From an uncultured Planctomycetota bacterium (GTDB taxonomy: Bacteria > Planctomycetota > Phycisphaerae > UBA1845 > Fen-1342), in contig CAADGL010000012.1 in assembly GCA_900696525.1 (NCBI GenBank), positions 1-64,000 of the forward strand: a stretch of 64,000 nt of DNA. Direction: 5' to 3'. A program made the position numbers and the translations under genes. This document shows, one piece after another, positions 1 through 7,331 of this stretch. The notes below the pieces were generated by a model. The model was not told the DNA's origin and did not search any database. It saw only the letters and a program-made list of their open reading frames with translations. The first letter of the stretch is position 1, and the number at the start of each line of letters is the position of its first letter.

Positions 1-74
1 GCCCGGCGGACAGGGATTGAAGGCGCGATCCGGCCGTCCGCATCGGCGGGCGATTGCTTGTCGTCGTTTGGAAA

Positions 75-108
75 AGAGAAAGCCGTTCTGCTACCTCGCG
101 GAACGGCC
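75..108 (-). terminator. Terminator after tRNA-Pro
   Basis: On the minus strand, just past the tRNA-Pro 3' end, a 7-bp stem (GCCGTTC/GAACGGC) with a loop of about 12 nt is followed by a T-rich run (TTTCTCTTTT). This is the layout of an intrinsic terminator for the tRNA transcript. Confidence 0.6.
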
Positions 109-123
109 CTCTGTCTCGTCAAC

Positions 124-198
124 TCGGAGTGACAGGATTTGAACCTGCGACCTCTGCGTCCCGAACGCAGCGCTCTAGCCAAGCTGAGCTACACTCCG
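124..198 (-). tRNA. tRNA-Pro (anticodon CGG)
   Basis: Read on the minus strand, the sequence folds as a full cloverleaf. The 7-bp acceptor stem is CGGAGTG/CACTCCG with discriminator A, and the T arm contains GGTTCAAATCC. The anticodon stem CTGCG/CGCAG encloses the loop TTCGGGA, giving anticodon CGG, which reads the proline codon CCG. CCA is not encoded, so it must be added after transcription. A terminator hairpin lies directly downstream. Confidence 0.96.
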
Positions 199-321
199 TC
201 CCGCCGCCTTTGGGCTCGGGCCCGGGCGCGCGGGGAAAGACGATCAGTTTACGCGCATCGTCGCCGGCCGGCAAGCGGCGGCGCGCGGGGGGGCTGACGG
301 CAGGGTGGGTGCATCCCGCTA

Positions 322-640
322 CCGGGTTGCAATTAAGCGGCACCGGCGGAGGGGGTTGGCGTGCCAGAAGGCGTCCCAATCGCCGTTCAGTCGGTAGCTG
401 ATCAGCGTGGCCATCGCAGCGTGCCGGGTTCGCTTCATTTTCGCCCGCTGCCCTTGAGCTGCTGGCCCACCACCTGCACCACACCCCGCCGTCGCTGATG
501 AAGATGACTTCCCCCATCGAGCAGACCGCGGCTCGCGATGGAGCGGGGCGGCATGCAGGTCACCAGCCGCGAGGACCTCGACCGCCGCCACCGTCGCAGC
601 CCGAACGTCTCGGCGTCCTCGCGGCGGGCCCCCATGAGTG
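322..640 (-). pseudogene. Decayed 3' end of an insertion-sequence transposase
   Basis: One minus-strand frame reads VVQVVGQQLKGSGRK and then stops. A one-frame shift near 452 continues with MKRTRHAAMATLISYR and NGDWDAFWHANPLRR before a stop near 322. Joined, these resemble the C-terminus of ISKra4-like transposases, in which a 'GSG-E-ACK-V-QR-KGSGM-W' block is followed by 'A-LRA...W--FW'. This assignment rests on remembered family patterns, not a search. The frameshift and the missing upstream domains mean the gene is dead. No inverted repeats could be assigned. Confidence 0.45.
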
Positions 641-678
641 AATGAAAGCGATTTAGCTTCCGCGCGCGAAACGTGTGC

Positions 679-684
679 TATTCT
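679..684 (+). promoter_or_regulatory. -10 element of the 694 gene
   Basis: TATTCT (5 of 6 to consensus) lies 9 nt upstream of the ATG at 694. Transcription would begin within a few bases of the start codon, suggesting a leaderless or nearly leaderless mRNA. No good -35 is visible. Confidence 0.35.
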
Positions 685-693
685 CCCTGTGTG

Positions 694-1080
694 ATGGCCA
701 ATGAGCTGGTCGGCTGGATCGGCATCCTCGCGGGCTTCCTGAGCGGCGCCGCCCTCGGCCTGGGCTTTCGCAGCGAGGATTGGCTCGGCGGCTACGCCAG
801 TTGGCCGCGGCGCCTGCTGCGTCTCGGCCACATCGCCCTCGTCGCCCTGGGGGCCCTCAACCTGCTTGTCGCGCACAGCCTCCAGAGACTGACGTTCGAC
901 GACGCCGGCCGAGTGCTCGCCTCCGGCTGTTTCATCTTCGGCGGGCTGGCCATGCCGACCGCCTGTTTTCTCGCGGCCTGGCGCAAGGGGCTCTATCCGG
1001 CGTTCTTTCCGGCGGTTGCGGCGCTCATTACGGGCGCGGTCGTGATGCTGCTGGGGGCGTGGCGGAGTCTGGCGCCATGA
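694..1080 (+). CDS. Small four-helix membrane protein, function unknown
   Basis: This 128-residue protein has four evident hydrophobic segments, around residues 4-24, 46-68, 77-99 and 104-125. They are separated by short charged loops such as SEDWLGG and WRKGLYP. I do not recognise a named family. The ATG at 694 is preferred over GTG codons at 673 and 691 because the likely -10 element sits just upstream. Its stop overlaps the start of the radical SAM gene (ATGA), so the two are almost certainly cotranscribed and probably translationally coupled. It may be a membrane partner of that enzyme, but nothing in the sequence shows what it binds. Confidence 0.75.
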   Translation: MANELVGWIGILAGFLSGAALGLGFRSEDWLGGYASWPRRLLRLGHIALVALGALNLLVAHSLQRLTFDDAGRVLASGCFIFGGLAMPTACFLAAWRKGLYPAFFPAVAALITGAVVMLLGAWRSLAP

Positions 1081-2408
1081 AGATCGGCCTGATCGCCTTC
1101 AGCGGCATCCGCGCGGCCAGCCAGGAGTTGATGGACGTCGGCCTGACGCTGCCCGGCGTCGTCGAGCGCAGCCGCGTCATCGCCTCGATGCCGAGCCTGT
1201 CGCTTTTGACGCTGGCGGCGCTGACCCCGCCCGAGTTCGCCGTCGAGTACCGCGAGATTCACGACCTGCGGCGCGAGGGGCCGCTGCCCGACGATTACGA
1301 CCTGGTGGCGCTGGCCACCTTCACCGCCCAGGTGCGCGACGCCTACACCGTTGCGGATCACTACCGTGCCCGCGGCGTGCCCGTGGTCATGGGCGGGCTG
1401 CACGTCAGCATGCTGCCGGACGAGGCCGCGGAGCACGCGACGACGGTGGTCGTGGGTGAAGGCGAGCGGGCCTGGCCACGGCTGCTGGCCGATCTCGCCG
1501 CCGGGCGGCTGCAACCGCGGTACGAGGCGGCGACGAACGGGCGCGGCGCGTTGGGCGGTGCGCCGGTGCCGCGCTACGAGTTGCTGGAGCACGGGCGCTA
1601 CAACCGGCTGACGGTTCAGACGAGCCGCGGCTGCCCGTACGTGTGCGACTTCTGCGCGAGCTCGATCCTGCTGACGCCCCGCTACGAGGTGAAGCCGGTG
1701 GACCGGGTCATCGCCGAGGTGCGCCGGATCAAGGAAATCTGGCCGCGGCCGTTCATCGAGTTCGCCGACGACAACAGCTTCGTCAACCGGGCGCACTACA
1801 AGCGGCTGCTGGCGGCGCTGCGGGATGAAGACGTGCGCTGGTTCACAGAGACCGACATCTCGATCGCCGACGACCCGGCCCTGCTCGAACTCATGCGTGC
1901 CGCCGGCTGCCGGCAGGTGCTGATCGGGCTCGAGAGCCCGGCGCCGGCCGCGCTGGACGGCATCGAGTTGCAGCGCAATTTCAAGCTGGCCCGGCAGCCC
2001 GACTACGCCGCAGCCATCCGCCGCATCCAGTCGCACGGCATCACCGTCAACGGCTGCTTCATCCTCGGGCTGGACGGAGACAACGGCGAGACGTTCGAGG
2101 CGGTCTACCGCTTCGCCGAGCAGACCAGCCTGTTCGACGTGCAGCTCACGGTGCTGACCCCGTTCCCCGGCACTCCGCTCTATCGCCGGCTGGCGCGCGA
2201 GCGGCGGCTGATCGAGCCGACGGCGTGGCACAAGTGCACGCTGTTTGACGTCAACTTCGTGCCGCGGAACATGACCCCCGGCGAGCTGCAGCGCGGGCTG
2301 ATCGACCTGGCGCGGCGCGTCTACGACCCCGGCTTCGTCGAGCGGCGGCGGCGCGGGTTCTTCGAGCAGCTCCACGCCGCGGGCGGCGCGGCGCCGCACC
2401 TGGAATGA
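1077..2408 (+). CDS. B12-binding-domain radical SAM protein
   Basis: A 443-residue protein. The N-terminal ~150 residues look like a cobalamin-binding fold (GVPVVMGGLHVSMLPDE, then VVVGEGERAWPRLL). A radical SAM core follows, with the [4Fe-4S]-binding motif C186-x3-C190-x2-C193 (TSRGCPYVCDFC). The later signature VLIGLESP is typical of the BchE/HpnP-like class B family, and FADDNSF also fits. Such enzymes carry out methylations, cyclisations or ring contractions on lipids or cofactors, often under low oxygen. The substrate cannot be told here. The start overlaps the stop of the upstream membrane protein gene by 4 nt. It faces pyrC tail to tail. Confidence 0.85.
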   Translation: MKIGLIAFSGIRAASQELMDVGLTLPGVVERSRVIASMPSLSLLTLAALTPPEFAVEYREIHDLRREGPLPDDYDLVALATFTAQVRDAYTVADHYRARGVPVVMGGLHVSMLPDEAAEHATTVVVGEGERAWPRLLADLAAGRLQPRYEAATNGRGALGGAPVPRYELLEHGRYNRLTVQTSRGCPYVCDFCASSILLTPRYEVKPVDRVIAEVRRIKEIWPRPFIEFADDNSFVNRAHYKRLLAALRDEDVRWFTETDISIADDPALLELMRAAGCRQVLIGLESPAPAALDGIELQRNFKLARQPDYAAAIRRIQSHGITVNGCFILGLDGDNGETFEAVYRFAEQTSLFDVQLTVLTPFPGTPLYRRLARERRLIEPTAWHKCTLFDVNFVPRNMTPGELQRGLIDLARRVYDPGFVERRRRGFFEQLHAAGGAAPHLE

Positions 2409-2443
2409 CGCGCCCGCGAGGAGCGCGTGGCCTTCGCGGCGTC

Positions 2444-3727
2444 TCAGGCCAGGCTGAAGCGCACTTCACCGCCGACGATCGTCATCACCGCCCGTCCGCG
2501 CACCGTGCGGCCATGAAACGGCGTGTTGCGGCTGCGCGAGCGCATGCGCTCGGCGTCGAGCGTCCACTCCATCTGCGGATCGATCAGCGTCACATCGGCC
2601 GCCGCCCCCGGTCGCAGCGAGCCGCCGGGGACCTGGAGCAGTTCGGCCGGGCGGGTCGAGAGCATGTGGATGAGCCTGGGCCAGTCGATGACCCTGGGTG
2701 CGACCAGGGCTTCAATGAAGAGCGGCAGGGCCGACTCGAGCCCGATGATGCCGAACGGGGCCTCCTGGAAGCCCATCTCCTTGTCTTGGTGGCTGTGCGG
2801 CGCGTGGTCCGTCACCAGACAGTCGATCGTCCCGTCGCGCACGCCCTCGACGCACGCCGAGACGTCCATCTGGCTGCGCAGCGGCGGGTTCATCTTGTAG
2901 TTCGGATCGTAGGTCACACAGGCCTCGTCCGTGAGCAGCAGGTGGTGCGGGCACACCTCCGTCGTCACCATCTGCCCCGCCGCCTTGGCTCGCCGGACCA
3001 GCTCCACGGCGCCGGCGGTCGAGATGTGCGCGACGTGATAGCGGCAGCCGCTTTGCCGCGCGAGCGTGATGTCACGCTGCACCATGACTTCCTCGGCGAT
3101 CGCCGGCAGCCCCGGCAAGCCCAGGCGCGTCGCGGTCGGGCCGGCGTTCATGCAGCCACGCCCGACAAGCGACTTGTCCTCGCAATGCTGGATGAACAGC
3201 CGGCCGAACATGCTGATGTACTGCATGGCGCGCAGGCACACGCCCGAGTCCATGATGCCGTCGCCGTCGTCGCTGAACGCCACGGCCCCGGCCCGCAGCA
3301 TCAGCCCGACCTCGGCCAGTTCCTTGCCGGCGCGCCCTTTGGTGATCGCCCCGATCGGGTAGACACGCGTGCTCGCCACGCGCGCCGCCTGCCGCAGAAC
3401 GAATTCGATCCCGGCGTCGCTGTCCAGCGGCGGACTCGTGTTCGGCATGCACGCGACCGCGGTGAACCCCCCCGCCGCCGCCGCCGCCGTCCCGCTTTCG
3501 ATCGTCTCGCGCTCTTCGTTCCCCGGCTCGCGCAGGTGCACGTGCATGTCGATGAGCCCGGGCGCGACGATCAGATCCTTGGCGTCGATCGTGCGCTCGG
3601 CATCGACCCCGGCGGTCCGCCCGATCGCCGCCACCTTGCCATCGGCGATGAGCAGGTTGCCGACTTCGTCGAGATTCTGCGACGGGTCGACGATCCGCCC
3701 GCCGCGGACGAGGATGCTCGCGCCCAT
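2444..3727 (-). CDS. pyrC: Dihydroorotase
   Basis: A 427-residue amidohydrolase that reversibly cyclises N-carbamoyl-aspartate to dihydroorotate, the third step of pyrimidine synthesis. The zinc motif HxH is visible in LIDMHVHLREPGNEE, and TTEVCPHHLLLTD and VTDHAPHSHQDKE carry later metal and catalytic His/Asp residues. Length and motifs fit the class I bacterial enzyme. The frame is open further upstream, but the ATG at 3727 (MGASILVRGGRIVDP) begins the conserved fold, so longer starts are rejected. pyrB and the other pyrimidine genes are not adjacent. It is divergent from the homocysteine methyltransferase, with 89 bp between the starts. Confidence 0.95.
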   Translation of the reverse strand: MGASILVRGGRIVDPSQNLDEVGNLLIADGKVAAIGRTAGVDAERTIDAKDLIVAPGLIDMHVHLREPGNEERETIESGTAAAAAGGFTAVACMPNTSPPLDSDAGIEFVLRQAARVASTRVYPIGAITKGRAGKELAEVGLMLRAGAVAFSDDGDGIMDSGVCLRAMQYISMFGRLFIQHCEDKSLVGRGCMNAGPTATRLGLPGLPAIAEEVMVQRDITLARQSGCRYHVAHISTAGAVELVRRAKAAGQMVTTEVCPHHLLLTDEACVTYDPNYKMNPPLRSQMDVSACVEGVRDGTIDCLVTDHAPHSHQDKEMGFQEAPFGIIGLESALPLFIEALVAPRVIDWPRLIHMLSTRPAELLQVPGGSLRPGAAADVTLIDPQMEWTLDAERMRSRSRNTPFHGRTVRGRAVMTIVGGEVRFSLA

Positions 3728-3816
3728 GATCGACCTTTGCGTGAGGCTGGCGCCGCGACGTGCGGCGGCGCGATCCGTATCATAAGTCGCGGTCGCCTCC
3801 AGGTCGAGACGGACGC

Positions 3817-4794
3817 ATGGCAACCAATCCACAGAAGCGGCCGGCGGATGTCGGCCAGGCGATCCGCAACGCGACGAGTGCGAACCCGCTGATCGTCGAT
3901 GGCGCGACCGGGACCGAGCTGACACGCCGCGGCGTGCCGACGCCGCTGCCCTTGTGGTCGGCTGGCGCGATCGACTCGCACCCCGACGTACTGCGGGACA
4001 TACACCGCGACTACGTCCAGGCCGGCGCGCGGATCATCGTCGCCAACACCTTTCGCACGAACGTGCGCACACTGCGAACCGCGGGATTGCTCGCGCGCGG
4101 CGGCGAGCTGAACCGGCGGGCGATCGCGCTGGCGTGGGCGGCGGCCGCCGAGGCCACGTCGCGCCGGGTGTGGGTGGCCGCCAGCGTCGCTCCGGTAGAG
4201 GACTGCTACCGGCCTGAGCGCGTGCCGCCCGACTCCGAGCTGCGCGACGAGCACGCGCAGATGATGGCCTGGCTGCGTGACGCCGGCGCCGACCTGGTCT
4301 GGATCGAGACCATGAATACGCTGCGCGAGGCGCGTGTTGCGGCGGCGGCGGCTCATGACGCCCGCCTGCCCTTCGTCGTCAACTGGGTGCTGAGCCAGGC
4401 GGGCGCCCTGCTCGGCGGAGACTCACTGGAAGACGCGGTGAAGGCCGTCGAGCCATTCGATCCGTTGGCGCTGGGGCTGAACTGCATCCCCCCGGAGGGT
4501 CTCACCCGGCAGCTCCCGAGGCTGCGCGCCTGCACGCGCCGACCGCTGATCGCGTACACGCACATCGGCAACCCGGAACCGATCATGGGCTGGAGCTTCT
4601 CTGAGTCCGCAACGCCAGCGCAGTACGCGGCACAAGCGCGCACGTGGATCGACCTCGGTGCGACGCTGGTGGGCGGGTGCTGCGGGACAACGCCTGCGCA
4701 CATCGTCGCGGTATCCGCCGCCCTGAGTGGGGGGCGGGCGGCGACGTCCGGTTGTAGCCCCGACAAGCGGAAAACCGCTCCCGAGGCGACCTAG
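3817..4794 (+). CDS. Homocysteine S-methyltransferase family protein
   Basis: A 325-residue single-domain homocysteine methyltransferase fold. The N-terminus has the characteristic DGATGTELTRRG. The zinc thiolates are C223 (LNCIPPEG) and the C288-C289 pair (GGCCGTTPAHI). Family members move a methyl group from S-methylmethionine, betaine or methylcobalamin to homocysteine. The B12 and folate domains of MetH are absent, so this is an MmuM/BHMT-like stand-alone enzyme or the substrate half of a split synthase. The ATG at 3817 is used because the upstream extension reads into the divergent pyrC promoter region. Confidence 0.88.
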   Translation: MATNPQKRPADVGQAIRNATSANPLIVDGATGTELTRRGVPTPLPLWSAGAIDSHPDVLRDIHRDYVQAGARIIVANTFRTNVRTLRTAGLLARGGELNRRAIALAWAAAAEATSRRVWVAASVAPVEDCYRPERVPPDSELRDEHAQMMAWLRDAGADLVWIETMNTLREARVAAAAAHDARLPFVVNWVLSQAGALLGGDSLEDAVKAVEPFDPLALGLNCIPPEGLTRQLPRLRACTRRPLIAYTHIGNPEPIMGWSFSESATPAQYAAQARTWIDLGATLVGGCCGTTPAHIVAVSAALSGGRAATSGCSPDKRKTAPEAT

Positions 4795-4803
4795 AATCAC
4801 CTG

Positions 4804-5118
4804 ATGAGCCATTGGCGCACGAGCCTGCTGCTGACCGTCGCGATGCTGACCGCGCTCGCGGGCTGTGCCGCGCCCCCGGCTCACACCCTCGTTTTTTCCG
4901 GAACAAACCTCGCCCTGGCGCCGTCGGCGGACGAGACGGCATTGGCCGAGGCGATGGCCGGACGCTCCGACTGGCCCAGCGTCATCATCGGAATCCGCTT
5001 CGACGACGCCACCTCTTACGTCGACTGGACCTTCGACAACGAAGCCTACTTCGACGAGCACGGCGGCACGTATTATCGCATCCGGCAGACGACACAGTCG
5101 GGCGTGCTGGTTCGCTGA
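4804..5118 (+). CDS. Small predicted lipoprotein, function unknown
   Basis: A 104-residue protein starting 9 nt after the methyltransferase stop. The first ~20 residues form a lipoprotein signal peptide ending in the lipobox LAGC, so the mature protein would be lipid-anchored at Cys20. The remaining ~85 residues contain no motif I recognise, though a Tyr/Asp/Trp-rich segment (YVDWTFDNEAYFDEHGG) suggests a small beta-rich domain. Composition matches the neighbours, so there is no sign of recent transfer. The close spacing suggests cotranscription with the upstream gene. Confidence 0.7.
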   Translation: MSHWRTSLLLTVAMLTALAGCAAPPAHTLVFSGTNLALAPSADETALAEAMAGRSDWPSVIIGIRFDDATSYVDWTFDNEAYFDEHGGTYYRIRQTTQSGVLVR

Positions 5119-5231
5119 CCACAGCAGAACGCGAGCCCTCGCGAGCGAAGTCGAACTGCGAGCGCGAGCGAGGGTGCGCGCAGCAGGCGAAGCCGGCGAA
5201 CGGGCGCCTCACGGTGCGTATCGCGCCGGCC

Positions 5232-5297
5232 GGCTATGGTCGCGCCTCCGGCCGGCTATGGTCGCGCCTCCGGCCGGCTATGGTCGCGCCTCCGGCC
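5232..5297. repeat. Three perfect tandem copies of a 22-bp unit
   Basis: Copies lie at 5232-5253, 5254-5275 and 5276-5297. Each begins GGCTATGGTCGCGCC and continues with TCCGGCC, and a partial copy precedes the array. The third copy overlaps the 3' end of purN on the minus strand and supplies its stop codon (5278-5280), so the array has shaped the PurN C-terminus. Confidence 0.95.
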
Positions 5298-5964
5298 GGC
5301 TCGCCGGCGCTGAGGCCGGCTCGAATCGCCGCAGCCACGCGAGCCCGTGGTCCGCGACCTGCTGAATCACCCACGGATACAGCTCGCGCTCTTCGGCCGC
5401 GACGCGGCGCGCCAGCGACTCGGGCGTGTCGCCCGGCTGCACCGGAACGCGCCGTTGCGCGATGATCGGGCCGTGGTCGTACTGCTCATCGACCAGGTGT
5501 ACCGTGCACCCGCTCTCCGCCGCCCCGCTGCCCAGCACCGCCCGGTGGACGTGCTCCCCGTACATCCCCTTCCCGCCGAAGTCCGGCAGCAGGGCCGGGT
5601 GGATATTCAACGTGCGACCAACGTACCTCGCCGGTAACCGCCAATGACACAGAAACCCGCCCATCACTACCAGGTCAACACCCGCCGCGTCCAGCAGCCC
5701 GCTGATCCGCTCCGAGAGCGTCGCCTCGTCGTGGTCCTTTCGGCGGACGATCTCAACGGGAAGCCCGGCGCGGCGGGCGACGTCCACGCCGGCGACGCTT
5801 GCTCGCGAGCTGATGACCAGGCGTATCGCGACGCCCCGCAGGCGACCGTCCGCGATGCGTTCGATCAGATTGGCGAGCGTGCTGCCGCTGCCGGAGATGA
5901 GCACTCCGAGCGCCAGCCCCCGCCGGGGCGCGGGCTTTGAATCGTCCGATCCACGGGTTATCAT
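5278..5964 (-). CDS. purN: Phosphoribosylglycinamide formyltransferase
   Basis: A 228-residue enzyme that transfers the formyl group of 10-formyl-THF to GAR in purine synthesis. The N-terminal LGVLISGSGSTLANLIE is the GAR phosphate loop. The formyl-transfer site is NIHPALLPDFGGKGMYG (catalytic Asn and His), followed by the Asp-containing DEQYDHGPIIAQRR. The last ~20 residues (FEPASAPASRPEARP) are low in complexity and the final codons come from the 22-bp repeat array, so this tail is unlikely to matter for catalysis. It stands alone, divergent from a small membrane protein. Confidence 0.93.
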   Translation of the reverse strand: MITRGSDDSKPAPRRGLALGVLISGSGSTLANLIERIADGRLRGVAIRLVISSRASVAGVDVARRAGLPVEIVRRKDHDEATLSERISGLLDAAGVDLVVMGGFLCHWRLPARYVGRTLNIHPALLPDFGGKGMYGEHVHRAVLGSGAAESGCTVHLVDEQYDHGPIIAQRRVPVQPGDTPESLARRVAAEERELYPWVIQQVADHGLAWLRRFEPASAPASRPEARP

Positions 5965-6148
5965 GGCCTGGGCGGTTCCATTGCGACGGCGACCCGGCCG
6001 ATAGATACCGCGACGCCCGGCGCCGGGCCTTTGGCGCGGTGCGGCCTTTGGCAGGTTATGCCGAAGCCGGATCGGCGCGAAGGCGGCGCGGCGCGGCGCG
6101 GATCAGAAAGGTGCATGGGCGCCGGCCGGATCGCGGAGGCAAACAGGC

Positions 6149-6505
6149 TTGGCCAAACGGATCAACGCGTACCTGCTTCAGGCGCGACTCAGCGTGGCGC
6201 TGGCGATCTGCGGCGCGGCGTTCTGCGTTGCGTTGGCGCTCGGCGTGGCGACGGCCTTCGACCCGGACATGGGCGTGATCTACCGTTCGGGCGGGCCGCG
6301 GCACTACGCGATCCTGGTGACGACGTTCATCGCCTTCTCGGCCAGCGCCATCGGCTTCTCCATCGGCCTCAACAGCGCCGATCGCAAGACCAATCCCAGT
6401 CCGCGGCTCTCGTGGGTGGGGTTCTTCATGAACGCCGGCGTGCTGACGGCGACGCTGTGCGTGTTCGCCTTCTTCTGGTTCATGCGCTGGGGCGTCGTCG
6501 AATAG
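6149..6505 (+). CDS. Small membrane protein, function unknown
   Basis: A 118-residue protein with three hydrophobic segments, around residues 12-36, 52-73 and 90-113. The start is taken as TTG at 6149 because a strong GGAGG ribosome site lies at 6135-6139, 9 nt upstream, and no ATG is well placed. The central loop NSADRKTNPSPRLSW is polar. I do not recognise the family. It is divergent from purN; the 180 bp between the two starts presumably hold both promoters, though no convincing pair of boxes is visible. Confidence 0.65.
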   Translation: MAKRINAYLLQARLSVALAICGAAFCVALALGVATAFDPDMGVIYRSGGPRHYAILVTTFIAFSASAIGFSIGLNSADRKTNPSPRLSWVGFFMNAGVLTATLCVFAFFWFMRWGVVE

Positions 6506-6735
6506 AGGCGCCGTGCGAGCGAATCGCGACACCCGGCCCCATAACAACATGCCGCTCGCAACCGGCCGAGCGTCCGGCCTTTCCATCCATTCAAAGAACG
6601 GTTGATTCTGCGCGTCCGGCGTCGCTAGAGTGAGGCAAAGGACCGCCGGCGTCGCCTCACGGCGCGCCGGCGGCGCCTCACGAGGCGACCGCGGCGCGAG
6701 CGGTCCCGCCCGTCAACCCAAGGGAGGTTGGAAAG

Positions 6736-6810
6736 ATGCTGTTCGTGTGGACGTCGCGCCGCGCGCGCGTCGTGATCTACTTCCTGGCCTGCTACGCCGC
6801 ACTCTGCTGA
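6736..6810 (+). CDS. Putative 24-residue membrane microprotein
   Basis: A short ORF begins with ATG at 6736, 8 nt after a near-consensus ribosome-binding site (AGGGAGG, 6721-6727). It encodes a basic N-terminus (MLFVWTSRRAR) followed by one hydrophobic stretch (VVIYFLACYAALC). It ends 27 nt before the arfB start. The ribosome site is among the best in the window, which argues for real translation. It could be a small membrane protein or a leader peptide that tunes arfB translation. There is no homology evidence. Confidence 0.45.
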   Translation: MLFVWTSRRARVVIYFLACYAALC

Positions 6811-6837
6811 CGCGAAGCGGGCACGCGGGGCCCGCTC

Positions 6838-7269
6838 ATGGACGACTCGCCTCCGGCCTGGCTGCTCGACGCCGACCTGTCACCCTGGATCGAGCAGCGT
6901 TTCGCGCGCTCATCTGGTCCAGGCGGGCAGAACGTCAACAAGCTGAGCACGCGCGTCGAGCTCCTGTTCGATTTCGCCGGCTGCCCGCTCATTCCGCCGG
7001 TTGTCAAGGCCGCGGTCGTCGCCCGCTGCGCGAGCCGCCTCTCGCGTGACGGCCGGCTGCGCGTCGTCGCCCAGTCGGAGCGCAGCCAGTTGGCCAATCG
7101 CCTGCGCGCACTGGAGCGGCTGCGCGAGCTGCTGCGTCTCGCGTCGCACGCGCCCAGGCCCCGCCGCCCGACTCGTCCCACCCAGGGCTCGCGCCGTCGC
7201 CGACTCATGCACAAGCGCCAGCGTGGCGCGCTGAAGCGCCAGCGCGGCCGGGCCGACGGCGACGACTGA
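6838..7269 (+). CDS. arfB: Peptidyl-tRNA hydrolase ArfB (RF-1 domain protein)
   Basis: A 143-residue protein made of one release-factor catalytic domain with the GGQ loop (SGPGGQNVNKLSTRVEL, residues ~27-43). There are no codon-recognition domains. The C-terminus is strongly basic (RRRRLMHKRQRGALKRQRGR), as expected for the tail that slides into the empty mRNA channel of a stalled ribosome. ArfB rescues non-stop ribosomes by hydrolysing peptidyl-tRNA. Size and architecture match YaeJ/ArfB. It lies just upstream of cysS. Confidence 0.9.
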   Translation: MDDSPPAWLLDADLSPWIEQRFARSSGPGGQNVNKLSTRVELLFDFAGCPLIPPVVKAAVVARCASRLSRDGRLRVVAQSERSQLANRLRALERLRELLRLASHAPRPRRPTRPTQGSRRRRLMHKRQRGALKRQRGRADGDD

Positions 7270-7331
7270 CCGCTCCGCGGCGCGTTTTGTGAGTCGGCTG
7301 GCTCGGCACTAAACTGGCGCCGAGGTGAGCG

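Larger units (their letters stand above)
199..693. other. Gene-poor stretch with a transposase relic
   Basis: Between tRNA-Pro and the membrane protein starting at 694 I see no intact gene. Open frames in all phases are short and lack credible starts. The middle of the stretch holds the decayed transposase tail described separately, and the last 20 bases hold a likely -10 element for the next gene. Confidence 0.6.

Noticed and set aside
4812-5465. A 217-codon frame overlapping the small lipoprotein and purN
   Set aside because: It is out of frame with the lipoprotein signal peptide and reads through the 22-bp repeats; the translation is repetitive and motif-free.
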